DNA of 64,000 nt, from NCBI GenBank assembly GCA_914767715.1, contig OU612068.1, forward strand, positions 372,001-436,000. Direction: 5' to 3'. The position numbers were made by a program, and so were the translations under genes. A model generated the notes under the pieces. That model made no database searches, had not been told where the DNA came from, and saw nothing but the letters and a program-made list of their open reading frames with translations. This DNA comes from Membranipora membranacea (taxonomy: Eukaryota; Bryozoa; Gymnolaemata; Cheilostomatida; Membraniporidae). The first letter of the stretch is position 1. Each line of letters begins with the position of its first letter. Positions 38,882 through 49,495 of this stretch are shown in pieces.

Positions 38882-40200
38882 TCAATCATCATGACAGATG
38901 GTACAGAATGTGAGCGATGGTATGGCATAGTAAAAACAACACACTAAAAATTATTTATATACTAGACCGTTGTCATGATAGGTCATGAAAAAATTAAAAG
39001 AGCCTTTTCTTCGCCTTTCAGTCCTGCAGAGTTTTGGCCGAAAAATTTGTATAGCTCGAGAGGATGTTCTGGAATTCTTGTTGAAAAGTAGTTCACTAAA
39101 AAGAGGATGTGATTCATTATTCACTATACGCAGAAAATGTGAATAAGAGATATCAAAAAGAAAATCACAGAGTTTTGGGATGCCTAAGACTGATAATCTA
39201 TGATCGTATTCTAAATCTGGAAAAATTATCTTCAGAGCTGCTCTTTGTATTTTCTCAAGTCTGTCGCGGTTACGTTCGCCTAGCAAGGAATACCAGGCCG
39301 GAGCAGCATAGCTAAGCTTTGAGCGTATGTTGCTCAAATAAAAAGCTTTTAAGCCATCACTGTTTAGTCCAATTGTCTTTAGTTTCCTCATTAAAAATAA
39401 TCTTGAGCTACAAGCTGATACTAAAGAGTCTACATGTTTGTTAAAAGACAACTTATTATCAATAAAAACCCCTAAAAATTTTGTGAATGAATTTGGAGAA
39501 AAAGATAAATCATCAACCACAACATCTTGTTTATAATAATGCTTATGGCTCAAACTAACTAGAGTTCATCACCTCGGTCTTTTCTGGGTTCAGCTGCATG
39601 CTATTATCTGCTGCCCATCTTTGAGTGGATATGACTGCTGGTGACACTGCTGATGTATTGTTATAGTTGGTGACTGACGTATAGAAGGTGGTGTCATCGG
39701 CGTATTTAATATGATTGAACCCTTCAGCAGAAAGATCATTGGAGTATATGAGCCATAACACGGGGCCCAGCTTGGTTCCCTGAGGGGCGCCTACACTGCT
39801 GCATATATAGCTTGATTGCCGATCTCCATACCTGACACACTGCATTCTCATATATAGAAAGTTTGATATTAGAGAGATGATACGAGGATTGAAGTTGTAT
39901 CTCTCCATCTTTTCAATGAGAATGGCAGGCTGCAGACTCTGGAGTCTCTGGAGTCTAGATGTTGCAGTTCTGTGAGGAGATTACTGACACTGATGGTGTT
40001 AAATGCAGACGAGAAGTCGAGAAATAGGCATCTTGCATAGTTGGCAGCGTGAAGGTCTATGTAACTAGTTATTGTGGTAATAAGGCATAATACTGCATCC
40101 TGGGTTGATCTTTTAGCTCGGTAGGCAAATTGGTGATTGTCGAGAGGAGTGTTTTTAACTATATAGCTTTTCAGCAGGCGTTCCATTGTTTTACATAAGC
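38848..40200 (-). mobile_element. Non-LTR retrotransposon family B copy (5'-truncated, frameshifted)
   Basis: Three minus-strand frames in series (40186-39869, 39908-39555, 39553-38951) cover most of a CR1-like reverse transcriptase: YRAKRSTQDAVL, FLDFSSAFNTI, VGAPQGTKLGPVLW, catalytic KYADDT, LNPEKTEVM and FLGVFIDNKLSF, then a C-terminal stretch ending in KGSFNFFMTYHDNGLVYK. The 3' tail is a (TTTGA)n-type repeat (38848-38874, plus-strand sense). It is clearly a different lineage from family A and lies between copies A1 and A2. At least two frame breaks make it inactive. Confidence 0.85.
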
Positions 40201-40259
40201 AGCTTGTCAGGGCTATACTTTGTCATAATAAGAGCTTGCTACCAGTGTATGGAACTATG

Positions 40260-41210
40260 GACTTTTTAAAAAAGAATCTCATTAAGTGTGATGCACATTT
40301 GCCTCAGAAAACAGTCTTTGCCCCATGAGCTGCGATATTTAACATGTCTAAGACGACCAGAAGGGCAATGTTCAAGAAAATCGTGTATAAAGTGGTCTTC
40401 ATCAGAAAAACAGCACATGATAATGGATTTAGTTCTCTGTTTAACAATGGTATCGAGATCGCCTACGTCAAGCCCTAAATTCTTGGCATCGTTGAAAACT
40501 TTTCTTAGTTATTTCTTGTCCTTAGCATATATGCTAGTATGTAGTGTGCTAGATAGTGTGCAAAACAGGTAGACAATACACTAAGAGTGAAACTACAAAA
40601 CTTTTGAACAGCATGGAGGCTAATGGCTTCGAACTCAGATACATAAAATTTTTAACAACACATACATCCTTTGACTTGCTTTGCCAGTTATTTTATGCAC
40701 ATCATCTTCGAATCTTAGTTTGTTATCAATGTCTACACCAAGGTATTTTACCTTTTCACAAAATGATATATTGGTGCCATCTAGGTTCAGTTTAGGAGTG
40801 TTAGGTTTGAGACGTTGAGTAGAGATAAGCATTTCCTTTGTCTTAGAAATCTAAATCTAAATCAGTGCATTGTTTGGAGATTCTATTAATTTCAGAAAAA
40901 TATTTACATAAGTCCAAATCATAACCAACTAATCCAATTACACAAGTGTCATCCGTGTATTTGAGTACTGTGATATTTGACAGTTTAGATGTAATCCTGT
41001 TTGTATAGATGGAGAATAATAGTGGCGAGAGTACACTGCCCTGGGGAGTTCCTGTATGAGTCAATATTGGTGCAGACAGTTGATTGTTGACTATTGTTTG
41101 CGGGACACGGTTACACAAGAAGCTAGTTACCCTCAATAGGCCTGCTTCAGGTTCTTTCAATTCTTTAACCATACCACTCAAAATGATGATATGCTTCTGC
41201 TCTTCCATAT
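40260..41210 (-). mobile_element. Non-LTR retrotransposon family A, copy A2 (decayed)
   Basis: Minus-strand fragments 41208-40843 and 40832-40635 match A1 and A3: THTGTPQGSVLSPLLFSIYT, and VKYLGVDIDNKLRFED. The catalytic box reads KYTDD instead of KYADD, which removes the first motif residue. There are also a stop and a frameshift between the two pieces. The C-terminal part (about 40600-40260) is only recognisable by nucleotide similarity. Confidence 0.75.
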
Positions 41211-42054
41211 TAGTGACTATGGGTTGAAAATTCGTTGTCAGAATTTTTCAGTGGCCCCATATGTAAGACCATTGCGTTTTTCACACATTTCCGGTCTAAT
41301 TTTCATTAGCCAAACCGTATGCATTGATCTTCCTAAAATGATTTTGCAAAAAGAATTTCAAACTTTAATTCAATAAATTTCCATTGCAAATACATCTGAA
41401 AATATTTACAGGGTTCAATATCACTGATAGCAGTGCTTTTGAATTGGCTACACCCTCATTTGTCATCAGCATACTAATCATTTTATTTTGGAGGATGGGT
41501 TCAACAAGTTGACCTTCACCCAATTACAGGTGTATTACCTTATATGGCTAGAGCTTAGAAATCATACAAAACTTGGTAGGCTACTGTGCCTCAAGCAAAT
41601 TAATCATTGGTAAAGACTCGACCACAAATGATGCAGAGATAGAAACATAGCTTCCTGTTCAACTGCTTATAACTCATAGTAAACCGAGATGACTTAGCCA
41701 AGCTCGGGAATGATAAATACACGTTCCTCAGTCCTCAGTTCCTCCAACAAATCAAGGAGTAACTCCTTGAACAAATTAATGGTGTGATGATTTGAATCAC
41801 ACGATCATAATGGGTGCCTTGACGATAGCGACTTTGCGCCGATGAGTTGATGAAAGGCAGACCTCCTCGCTGAGGAAGTTGATAGACATTAGGCTTTTGA
41901 CAGCTCTTGCCAATTCAAAAACTCTATTGGTATTGTTTTCAGCAACACAAAACCTCTAAGAATGACCGCTTTTGAGATCATGCGACAATTAGGAGAATTG
42001 CAGAAAATTGGGTCGTATTAAAAAAAAGTCCTGATTGCCATATCTTTTTTCAGT
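41211..42054. other. Spacer between family A copies A2 and A3
   Basis: No gene. It contains a 17-nt palindrome CAAGGAGTAACTCCTTG (41753-41769) and stretches related to GNAT-cluster flanks, for example 41540-41650 resembling 35850-35900 inverted and 48040-48120 direct. Confidence 0.45.
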
Positions 42055-43057
42055 ATGCATCCTGGATGGATGGATGGATGGATGGATGGATGGATTTTAT
42101 TACTATCACTGACAGCATTATTAAAAGAAAAAATGAGTCGCGAAATACAGTGTAATTGCTGGCACTTTGAATCAGCAAGAAAAAGCGAAGACACTTGGAA
42201 TAAAAAAATCAAATCTCTGTCTAAAAAAGTATTTCGTTTAAAATAAGAGTGATATGACGCAGAAAACAGTCTCTCCCCAGTGAGCTTCTATGTTTTACTG
42301 TACGGTATCTGCCAGATGGACATTTACTCAACAAATCATTGATGAAATGATCCTCATCGTGAATATAGCGTAAGGCCAGTGTTCGTGTCTGATTGTTCAT
42401 CATGGTATAAATATCGGGATGTTCAATGCCTAACTTAATAGCGTCCTTGAAAATTTTACACAGGCGTTGCTTGTCAGCAGCATACAAGCTTTTAAAAATA
42501 ATGGGTAAGCAATAGGAGATTCGTGATACAATAAAACTTTTAAAAAGCATATTTGATAGTGATTTAGAGCTTAAAAATACAAAATTCCTGACTACATACA
42601 TCCTTTGAGAGGCGGTTGAAACTATACCATGCACATGATCATTAAAACGCAGCTTATCGTCAACTAATACACCAAGATATTTAACTTTATCACTAAAAGC
42701 AATAGCAGTATCGTTTAAAACAAGTGTAGGGGTAGAAGGTTTAACATATTGGGTGGATAGCATCATTTCCTGGGTCTTAGTAGGGTTTAATAAAAGATTT
42801 AAATCAGCACATTGTTTAGCAATTCTATGGATTTCATCAAAATAGGAGTTGAGATCTGATTGATTAGCTATGCAGCCTATGATGCAAGTGTCATCTGCGT
42901 ACTTAATTATTGTAACATTACTCAGGTTTGAGGTAATCCGGTTTGTATATATGGAGAACAAAAGGGGAGACAGACAGCAGCCCTGGGGGGTGCCGGTGTT
43001 CGTTATAATATCCTGATGTAAAATGGTGTAGTTCTGTACCCCGCAACACACAGCCAT
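42055..43057 (-). mobile_element. Non-LTR retrotransposon family A, copy A3 (best preserved)
   Basis: One open minus-strand frame of 278 codons (43057-42221) contains NTGTPQGCCLSPLLFSIYT, catalytic KYADDTC, NPTKTQEMML, VKYLGVLVDDKLRFND and a C-terminal CPSGRYRTVKHR. The element ends in a (TGGA)n tail at about 42061-42093. The 5' end is truncated inside the RT domain at about 43030. It inserted into the intron just before the last exon of a duplicated GNAT copy at 43.14 kb. The open frame suggests it is younger than A1 and A2. Confidence 0.85.
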
Positions 43058-43069
43058 CTCTCCAAGTGA

Positions 43070-44100
43070 TTAACAATGTTAAACATTTTCTTATTAAATT
43101 CTGAAAGCTTACCTATTCTCACTTATATTTTTTGTTGCAGTGATTTAGAGAGCTACACGTTCATGTAGGCATGCGGTGTTTTACAAGAGTACACCAAACA
43201 AGGAATAGCTTCTAAGTTGATGACGAAGTGTTTACAAGTTGCAGCAGAACACAACTATCCACTTCTAGTTGGCAACTTTTCAAGTCATTTCTCTCAAAAA
43301 ATAGTAGACAAATTTGGATTTGAAACTATAATTGAGTTTCCATATGAAGAAAACTATCTTAATCGCAATGCCCTCTCTGAAGAGATGAGGAAAATTCACT
43401 AAACGGACTCTTATTGTGTCAAATGGATTGAAACAGATAATAATCGTAATCTTGTTCAGAAGCAGTAGCAGCGATCATCTGACCCAGCATGAGGACGATT
43501 CCTACACAAGCCAGTCTGCAGATATTATTTCTTTCTTTCTTATTATGCCGCATCTAGTAGACCTGTAGAAGAATGACAATCTAAAATTCCCCAAAGTATA
43601 AGTACATGTAGCTCCTCAAGTATAATCCAGCCATAGTGCTGAGCAGATTTCAGAATAAATACTTTGTCTAATATCTGTCTATATTTGACTGCTGGTGGGT
43701 TCACTGTAGGCTACGCCTGTATAATTTGTCTAGCATTATCCATACTATTATAAATTGGTTCATTCGTTATTTCAAAAAATGTATTGGTTTTCCGCCAGAA
43801 ACAAACAATTGTTTTTTTAAATTACGGGTTTATAGGACTAGTTTAGAGTTTAGAGTAAAATTAGGTGTAAAAGCTGAAAAAAATTATGAGTGTACCACCG
43901 ACGGGTCATAGGTAATTTTGAAAACAGAAATATATTTTTTCAGGACATGGGATGGCTGTGACAACACGTCCCAAGGTGTGACAGAGTTGAATGTTAGTTT
44001 TTTGTGATCATGGTGATGGGAGCTGTCTACTGCATACAACACCTACCTGTCAAAAATGAAGCAATAAAATAACAATGGAGGAATCCTCCTGGAACCGCAT
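43070..44100 (+). pseudogene. GNAT last-exon pseudogene and right arm of inverted duplication
   Basis: From the acceptor TTGCAG at about 43140 the last GNAT exon (to about 43470) is nearly identical to the intact minus-strand copy. It has a TAG soon after its start (about 43167) and a TAA replacing the codon after MRKIH (about 43400). No exons 1-4 adjoin it; instead a family A retroelement lies immediately upstream. The 3' flank to about 44100 is the reverse complement of 33870-34490. Confidence 0.8.
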
Positions 44101-44569
44101 CTAGAGGCACTGCTGATTGTGTTCCCTAATATGTATGTCATTTTTTTGGTATATACTTCGCCAATTTCTAGATCATGGGCAAAGGCAAAGCTATACAATG
44201 CAAATGTGAGGTGTTAGGAGGAGAGCAAAAAAATAAATGAACGGTTAATTTTGAGATGGATACCAGGTAGTTGCAGGAGTAAGAAATGAGGTTTTGTGGA
44301 GAGCTGATAATCAAACTATCACATCAACTAAACTACCAGACAGCTAATCTTGTCTAGTTGTGAATCATTTCGGTCTGTGATATGTGTTTCAGAGTTACGG
44401 TGCATATTCTAGTGAAACAGCCAACATCAATAGCCCGCCTACTATAAATGATGTTACTGATACTAAACTTTGGTTAGGTTTTTTGATCTTGCTCATTGGA
44501 ACTCGCTAATTTTTTTATGTTGATATGAAGTGAGTTCACAAATCAAAATTGGCTAATATCTGTGAATTC

Positions 44570-45180
44570 TAGACCGTTTCTAGGTCAGGTTGCAAAGTTT
44601 ATACTCATCAGTATAGACAGTTTTCTGAGCTGAAATTTAGGCCTTTATTCGGAGTTGTCTTCTCTCCAGTTTGGTACTTTTAAACTCATGAAGCATACAT
44701 AGGAAAAAGGATCTGAAAAAGGGGGTTATCTTGAAAACCGCTTATATTAGGATAATAATGATTTTTGATTCAGAATCTGCACCATTGAAAACCCTGAGGG
44801 ACAGGGTTCCCAAATCATTGGGGCTTGAAAGCTGATAAATCTTATTTTCAATGACAAAATTTATGAACAATTCTATGAAATTTGCCCTCAAAACCGGCAG
44901 AGATTGATATAAATGATATAAATGACTAAACGAATATCTAAATTGTTTTCCAAACTATGTCCCTGTGATTTTTCAATGATGCAGATTCTGAATCAAGAAT
45001 CATTTTTATCCTATTTTAAGTTGTTTTCAAGCATACCCCCTTTTCACCTCCTTTTTCCTATGCTTTGTTGGTTAAAAAGTACCAAACTGGAGAGAGGAAA
45101 ACTATTGCTGATGCGATTGCTGAGCCCTAAGACTAATTTGTGTGGCAAGTTGACAGAATGGAACAATTGTATCCTTTTAC
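44570..45180. mobile_element. Inverted-repeat (foldback/MITE-like) element
   Basis: About 44655-44795 and 44970-45105 are imperfect reverse complements (for example CTCTCCAGTTTGGTACTTTT, GCATAGGAAAAAGG, TTGATTCAGAATCTGCA). Weaker pairing extends outward toward 44570 and 45180. The spacer is about 175 bp. There is no coding content beyond chance frames. It lies just upstream of a GNAT promoter copy at 45.2 kb. Confidence 0.6.
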
Positions 45181-45199
45181 CTTGACTAAAAATTGTTGT

Positions 45200-45405
45200 C
45201 ATTGATTGATTGTGAACTTCCTCATGACTTGTAAATTATCCAGACAAAGTTGGGAGTGTAAAGTCATACGCATGACCTTTGGGTCATTATATAATAGCAC
45301 AGAACCTGTGTACTCTTAAACTTTACACAGATAATAAGAGTGCACACCTTTTCACATAAAGTTGGAGCTAAGTTGAGAATGTCAGCTACTAACATAGAAA
45401 TAAAG
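45200..45405 (+). promoter_or_regulatory. GNAT promoter and first-exon copy (45.4 kb)
   Basis: TGACCTTTGGGTCA (45273-45286) followed by TATATAAT (45288-45295), then the conserved leader and ATG at 45379 reading MSATNIEIK with donor GTTAGT after 45405. It could supply a first exon to the copy at 47.4-49.5 kb. Confidence 0.6.
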
Positions 45406-45655
45406 GTTAGTCATGTAACTTGCTGTACGTCTCATTCGGTCATTCCTAATCAGATCATCACCCAAAGGGCACAGAGCAAGCCGCAATGTGATCTTAGCAT
45501 ATCAGGTGGATGGTAGTAACACGTAGGGCTTGTTTGAATTGATTGCAATTAAAAAATCTGAATCGCTAGTTGCAAGTTGCATTTACCACCTATTGACGCA
45601 TCTGCATCATTGTGAAAAGTTCTAACCTTGTTTTCAGACTCCTTGTGCCCTGAAA

Positions 45656-45760
45656 CATTTCTAAGTCTGTATATATGGAATATTGTATCGATTTAACTTA
45701 AATATTGTATCAATTTAAGTTAAATCGATACAATATTCCATATTTACAGACTTAGAAATG
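45656..45760. repeat. 105-nt near-perfect hairpin
   Basis: Arms 45656-45702 and 45714-45760 (47 nt each, starting CATTTCTAAGTCTGTA) are complementary at 46 of 47 positions around an 11-nt loop. AT-rich. It could be a tiny MITE, a recent inverted duplication or a small-RNA-precursor-like hairpin; no choice can be made from sequence. Confidence 0.9.
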
Positions 45761-46239
45761 ATTGGCTTCTCTTAGGCACTAACCAAAGACACCGAAATTA
45801 ATTATTTGGGCTATGTACACATCCCTGGTCAACATAATATATTTTTCAATATTAAAGGTGATAGACATGCCTGATCACAAAATTGCTTTCAATCTTGTGA
45901 TAAATTGCGTAATTGATAAAAATAGTTCATTCAAGAATGTTGCAGAGAAAGTTATCCATTTAAACCAGTGGACCGATATTTGTTACTGATGGCATTCTTT
46001 CATTGATGGTCCAAGAACTATTTTTTAAACAATTTATGGTCTGAGCCGGGGTGGGGGCAAAGTCTGGGGGGCTCAGACTAGGTATGAGCACTATCTATGG
46101 TCTGAGCATTATTTTATGGTCTGAGCACGATTTATGGTCTGAGCACGTTTTATGACACTATTCACTATTTTATGAGCACTTGTATGACACAATTAGACAA
46201 TCATATTATCACAGAGTAAGGATATCCTTTTATCTTGAC

Positions 46240-46451
46240 TAATGTTGATTAGCCTTTTGTCCATGATTGATTGGGAACTCTCTCATGCAAATGATGACTT
46301 GCAAATTATCAATACACATGACCTTTGGGTCATTATATAATAGCTTTATACACAGAACACGTTGTGCACATAAAATGAACACAAAAGAACACCTATTTTG
46401 CAGAAAGTTGGAGCTAAGTTGAGAATGTCAGCTTCTTATATAGAAATAAAG
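46240..46451 (+). promoter_or_regulatory. GNAT promoter and first-exon copy (46.4 kb)
   Basis: TGACCTTTGGGTCA (46319-46332) followed by TATATAA, then ATG at 46425 reading MSASYIEIK with donor GTTCGT after 46451. It is the nearest first exon to the plus-strand copy at 47.4 kb. The donor is weaker than in the other copies. Confidence 0.6.
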
Positions 46452-46799
46452 GTTCGTCGTGTAATTTGCTGTACATCTTATTCCTAATCATCAAGGGCAC
46501 AGAGCAAGCCGCGATGTCACCTTAACGTGTCAGGTGTGTGGTGGCAAGAACAGTGGCCAGTGGGTGCAGGGGGAATGGTGGGGCTATTTTGAATTGGGTG
46601 CAATGCGATATTTAAATCTGATTCGCAAGTTGAACATTTCGAGTTCAGGCTTATGATCTGCAGTGTGTATAGGGCTGCATCTTCACCACTGTGTAAGTGA
46701 GCTATATATGGCGGTAATACATCACAGGGCAGTCCGACTGTCTACTCTAATTCTATGATCTTCTGATACAAGCTCTCAAGTCTGGTTAAAAGTCAAGCA

Positions 46800-46999
46800 T
46801 CTCATTCCGAAGAATGGGTACTCAAAATAGGTTGTGCCGCAATGTTTGCGCCCATTGCTCTCAGTTTGTAGGCAGGTCGGAGCACACCTGGGATCCAACA
46901 GGTCCCACTAGTCAGTGGGCTGCAGTGGGACCCGAACCCACAACCTTCAACCCTTGCATGTTGGAGTCCGGCGCTCTATCCAACTGAGCTACCTCCTAC
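46800..46999 (-). mobile_element. tRNA-derived SINE (minus strand)
   Basis: On the minus strand the head reads GGTAGCTCAGTTGGATAGAG (A-box region), CGGACTCCAAC (anticodon arm, CCA) and GGTTCGGGTCCCACT (B box), then a body shared with 20225-20405. The head extends by an insertion in the variable region compared with a real tRNA, and no clean acceptor stem closes it, so it is scored as a SINE rather than a tRNA gene. Confidence 0.6.
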
Positions 47000-47296
47000 T
47001 CCTGTAGTCTGGCCATCTTCTAACACATCTGCTAAGATAGTGACACGGGGATAAGGGGTCGGACACGGGGTCAGAAAATGTGGACTTTCTATACACAGTT
47101 GGAAAGCTGCTGATAAACTGATGGTTAATAGCTTAATACAAAATGAAAAAATCAGGCCGAAAAGGCTGTTTTTAGCAAAGTGGATGGTTGTGCCCATTTG
47201 ATTGCAAGCAAGTTCAAAACAGGTAGACTGTATCCATTTGGTGAACATGATCCCTCTATATTTAGTTCCTCTCAATGTGTTTATCCACCCATCCAT
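46976..47296 (-). repeat. Duplicated block matching 36.83-37.16 kb (inverted)
   Basis: The reverse complement of this stretch matches 36830-37160 (for example AGAGGGATCATGTTCACC and GAACTTGCTT), intron 1 of the intact GNAT gene. It belongs to the large inverted duplication. The open frame here is a by-product and not a gene. Confidence 0.75.
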
Positions 47297-47421
47297 CAGC
47301 GGTGTCAGACCACTTATTTAGTATATCCCCACATTCCTCATATACCATGAATTTAGTCTCTTCACCCAAGTCCACTGAACCTAATGCAGTAGTCATATGC
47401 GCTTGACGGTCCATGTTTCAG

Positions 47422-49495
47422 CCCCAAATAGGAGGGAACACAAAAAAATAATGGCACGATGAACTTTGCATTTCACCCAAGATATACCTGTTTCCAGTTT
47501 GTCTGCATTTGGTCCAATTGTTTCTAGTTTGGATACACAAGGCACACACTCCTTTCCTTCTGTGATTAACGGAATTTGTGTGCAAATAGTGCTTTGCTTG
47601 AAGCAAGTTGCTCCTTGCTTGAAGTAAAACTAAACCTTGTTTATGCTTTTTGGTTGCATTGAAAAACAGAAAATGACTATTATCAGACGCCTAACTGTGT
47701 AAAACTCAAACATAACATCACTGTTTATTGAATATTTATAGTGTCTGGAAAACCCAGAGGAAAACTGGCCACTGCTAATAGAAGGGCTTATGGAGCAGCG
47801 AGCCCACAATCCAATGTCCGCGATGATTACAGGATTTCAGACTACTGGCAGAGAACAGACTATAGATAGTCTGAGAGACATGGTCATGTCATCCAACCTA
47901 CCTACAATAATAGCCTGGGATCATCACAAACAAAAGGTAAAATTTTAAACCAAGATCGTGACAAAAACTACGGCTGAAAAATGTCAAATTGCAAGCCTTA
48001 AAATTTTTATTATGGAGAGTATATGATAACACTATGGCTAGAGCTTAGAAATCATAAAAAAACTGGGTACTGTGCCTCAAGAGATTTATTCGTTCCAAAG
48101 TCTCGACCACAAACGATGCAGAAAAATAAAATATAGTGTTCAACTGTTTATCACTTATAGTAAACCGAGATCACTTAGCAAAGCTCGAGAATCATAGAAA
48201 ATTGTGAACAGTTCCTCCAACAAACAAATGGTGTGATGTTTTCAATCATACGATAGTAATACATAGAAAATGACGCTGCCCTGACAGTATTTGATTTGCT
48301 GGAATACATGTATTTAATATATATTATTACCGTTCAATTAGGTAGCGGGTCAGGTGTTGCTTCGAGGGGTGACACCAGAGATAGAGAAACTTCCTCCTGA
48401 TGAACAGCCAGGAGAAGTTGACTTTCTCGGTTACACATGGGACGAAGAGACAACTCAGCAGATAAACAATATATATAAATTTGTTATGCCGTATATCAAC
48501 GAGATGGGCAGCTTCTTTGATAGATACCCGTGAGTTTCACCATCTTATATATTTATGTTGGTTAACTACTCCAAGGAAGCTGATAGACATTAGCCTTGTC
48601 ACGCGGACGCAGACATAATCGCCTAGCGTTAAATACCAAGTATGCTAGTTGATTGCACCATCTCCCCATCACAAAAAAATGATGGGTTGCTGGTGCTTAT
48701 TGGCAGGCATACTACTCACTACTCGGAGTCCTGTTCTCTCCTCCCAGTTATCTCATTCTATTCATACGCTGGTGTATAGAGCTTTCGTGGGCTTTTGTAT
48801 TCGAAAACAAGCCTGATATGAGCAGAAATCACTTACACAATAGTTGTAAGCACTAACCCCAATCAGCGGAACAACCTCCCATTCCATCAAATCAAAACCT
48901 CTTTCGTAGAGTTTCTGGCAACACAAAACTCCTAAATGTGACCCCTTGCTAGATTGTGCAACAATTAGAAGAATGTCTGAAAAAAGGGTCGTACTCAAAA
49001 TAAGTCAGATCTTTTGTAAGTATGCATCCTGATGTATGGTGAATTTCTGTACCCCTGTAACATGAAGCCATCTTTCAAAGTGATGAACGATGCAAAATAT
49101 TTCTTCTTATTAAATTCTGAAAGCTTACCTATTCTCACTTATATTTCTGTTCCAGTGATTTAGAGAGTTACGCGTCCATGTCGACATGCGGTGTGTTACA
49201 GGAGTACACCAAACAAGGAATAGCTTCTAAGCTGATGACGAAGTGTTTACAAGTTGCAGCAGAACACAACTATCCACTTCTAGTTGGCAACTTTTCAAGT
49301 CTCTTCTCTCAAAAAATAGCAGAAAAATTTGGATTTGAAACTATAATTGAGTTTCCATATGAAGGAAACTATCTTAATCGCGATGCCCTCTCTGAAGAGA
49401 TGAGGAAAATTCATATAACAGACTCTTATTGTGTCAAATGGATTGAGCCAAATAATGATCGTAATCTTGTGCACAAAAGCAGTGATCATCTCTGA
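47422..49495 (+). pseudogene. GNAT N-acetyltransferase, second copy with broken exon 2
   Basis: Exons equivalent to those of the intact gene: exon 2 from 47422, exon 3 47742-47936, exon 4 48342-48529, exon 5 49156-49495. Exons 3-5 are fully open with conserved splice sites and phases and encode ENPEENWPLLIEGLMEQRAH... to ...NLVHKSSDHL. Motif A is intact (TKQGIASKLM). Exon 2 has an in-frame TAA at 47449-47451 after an indel in an A run and a further TGA at 47460-47462. A product would need a start inside exon 3, which would remove the N-terminal 60-80 residues, or skipping of exon 2: first-exon copies at 45379 and 46425 end in phase 0, and exon 3 starts in phase 0. So it is a recent pseudogene or a rescued isoform. 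AATAAA at 49747-49752. Confidence 0.65.

Noticed and set aside
46920..46999. tRNA-Trp-like gene on minus strand
   Set aside because: A and B boxes are present, but the variable region is expanded and no acceptor stem pairs; the downstream body is shared with 20.2 kb, so it is a SINE.
46976..47296. 106-codon minus-strand frame MDGWINTLRGTKYRG...
   Set aside because: It is the inverted duplicate of non-coding intron sequence at 36.83-37.16 kb, where the same frame is broken, and overlaps a SINE end.
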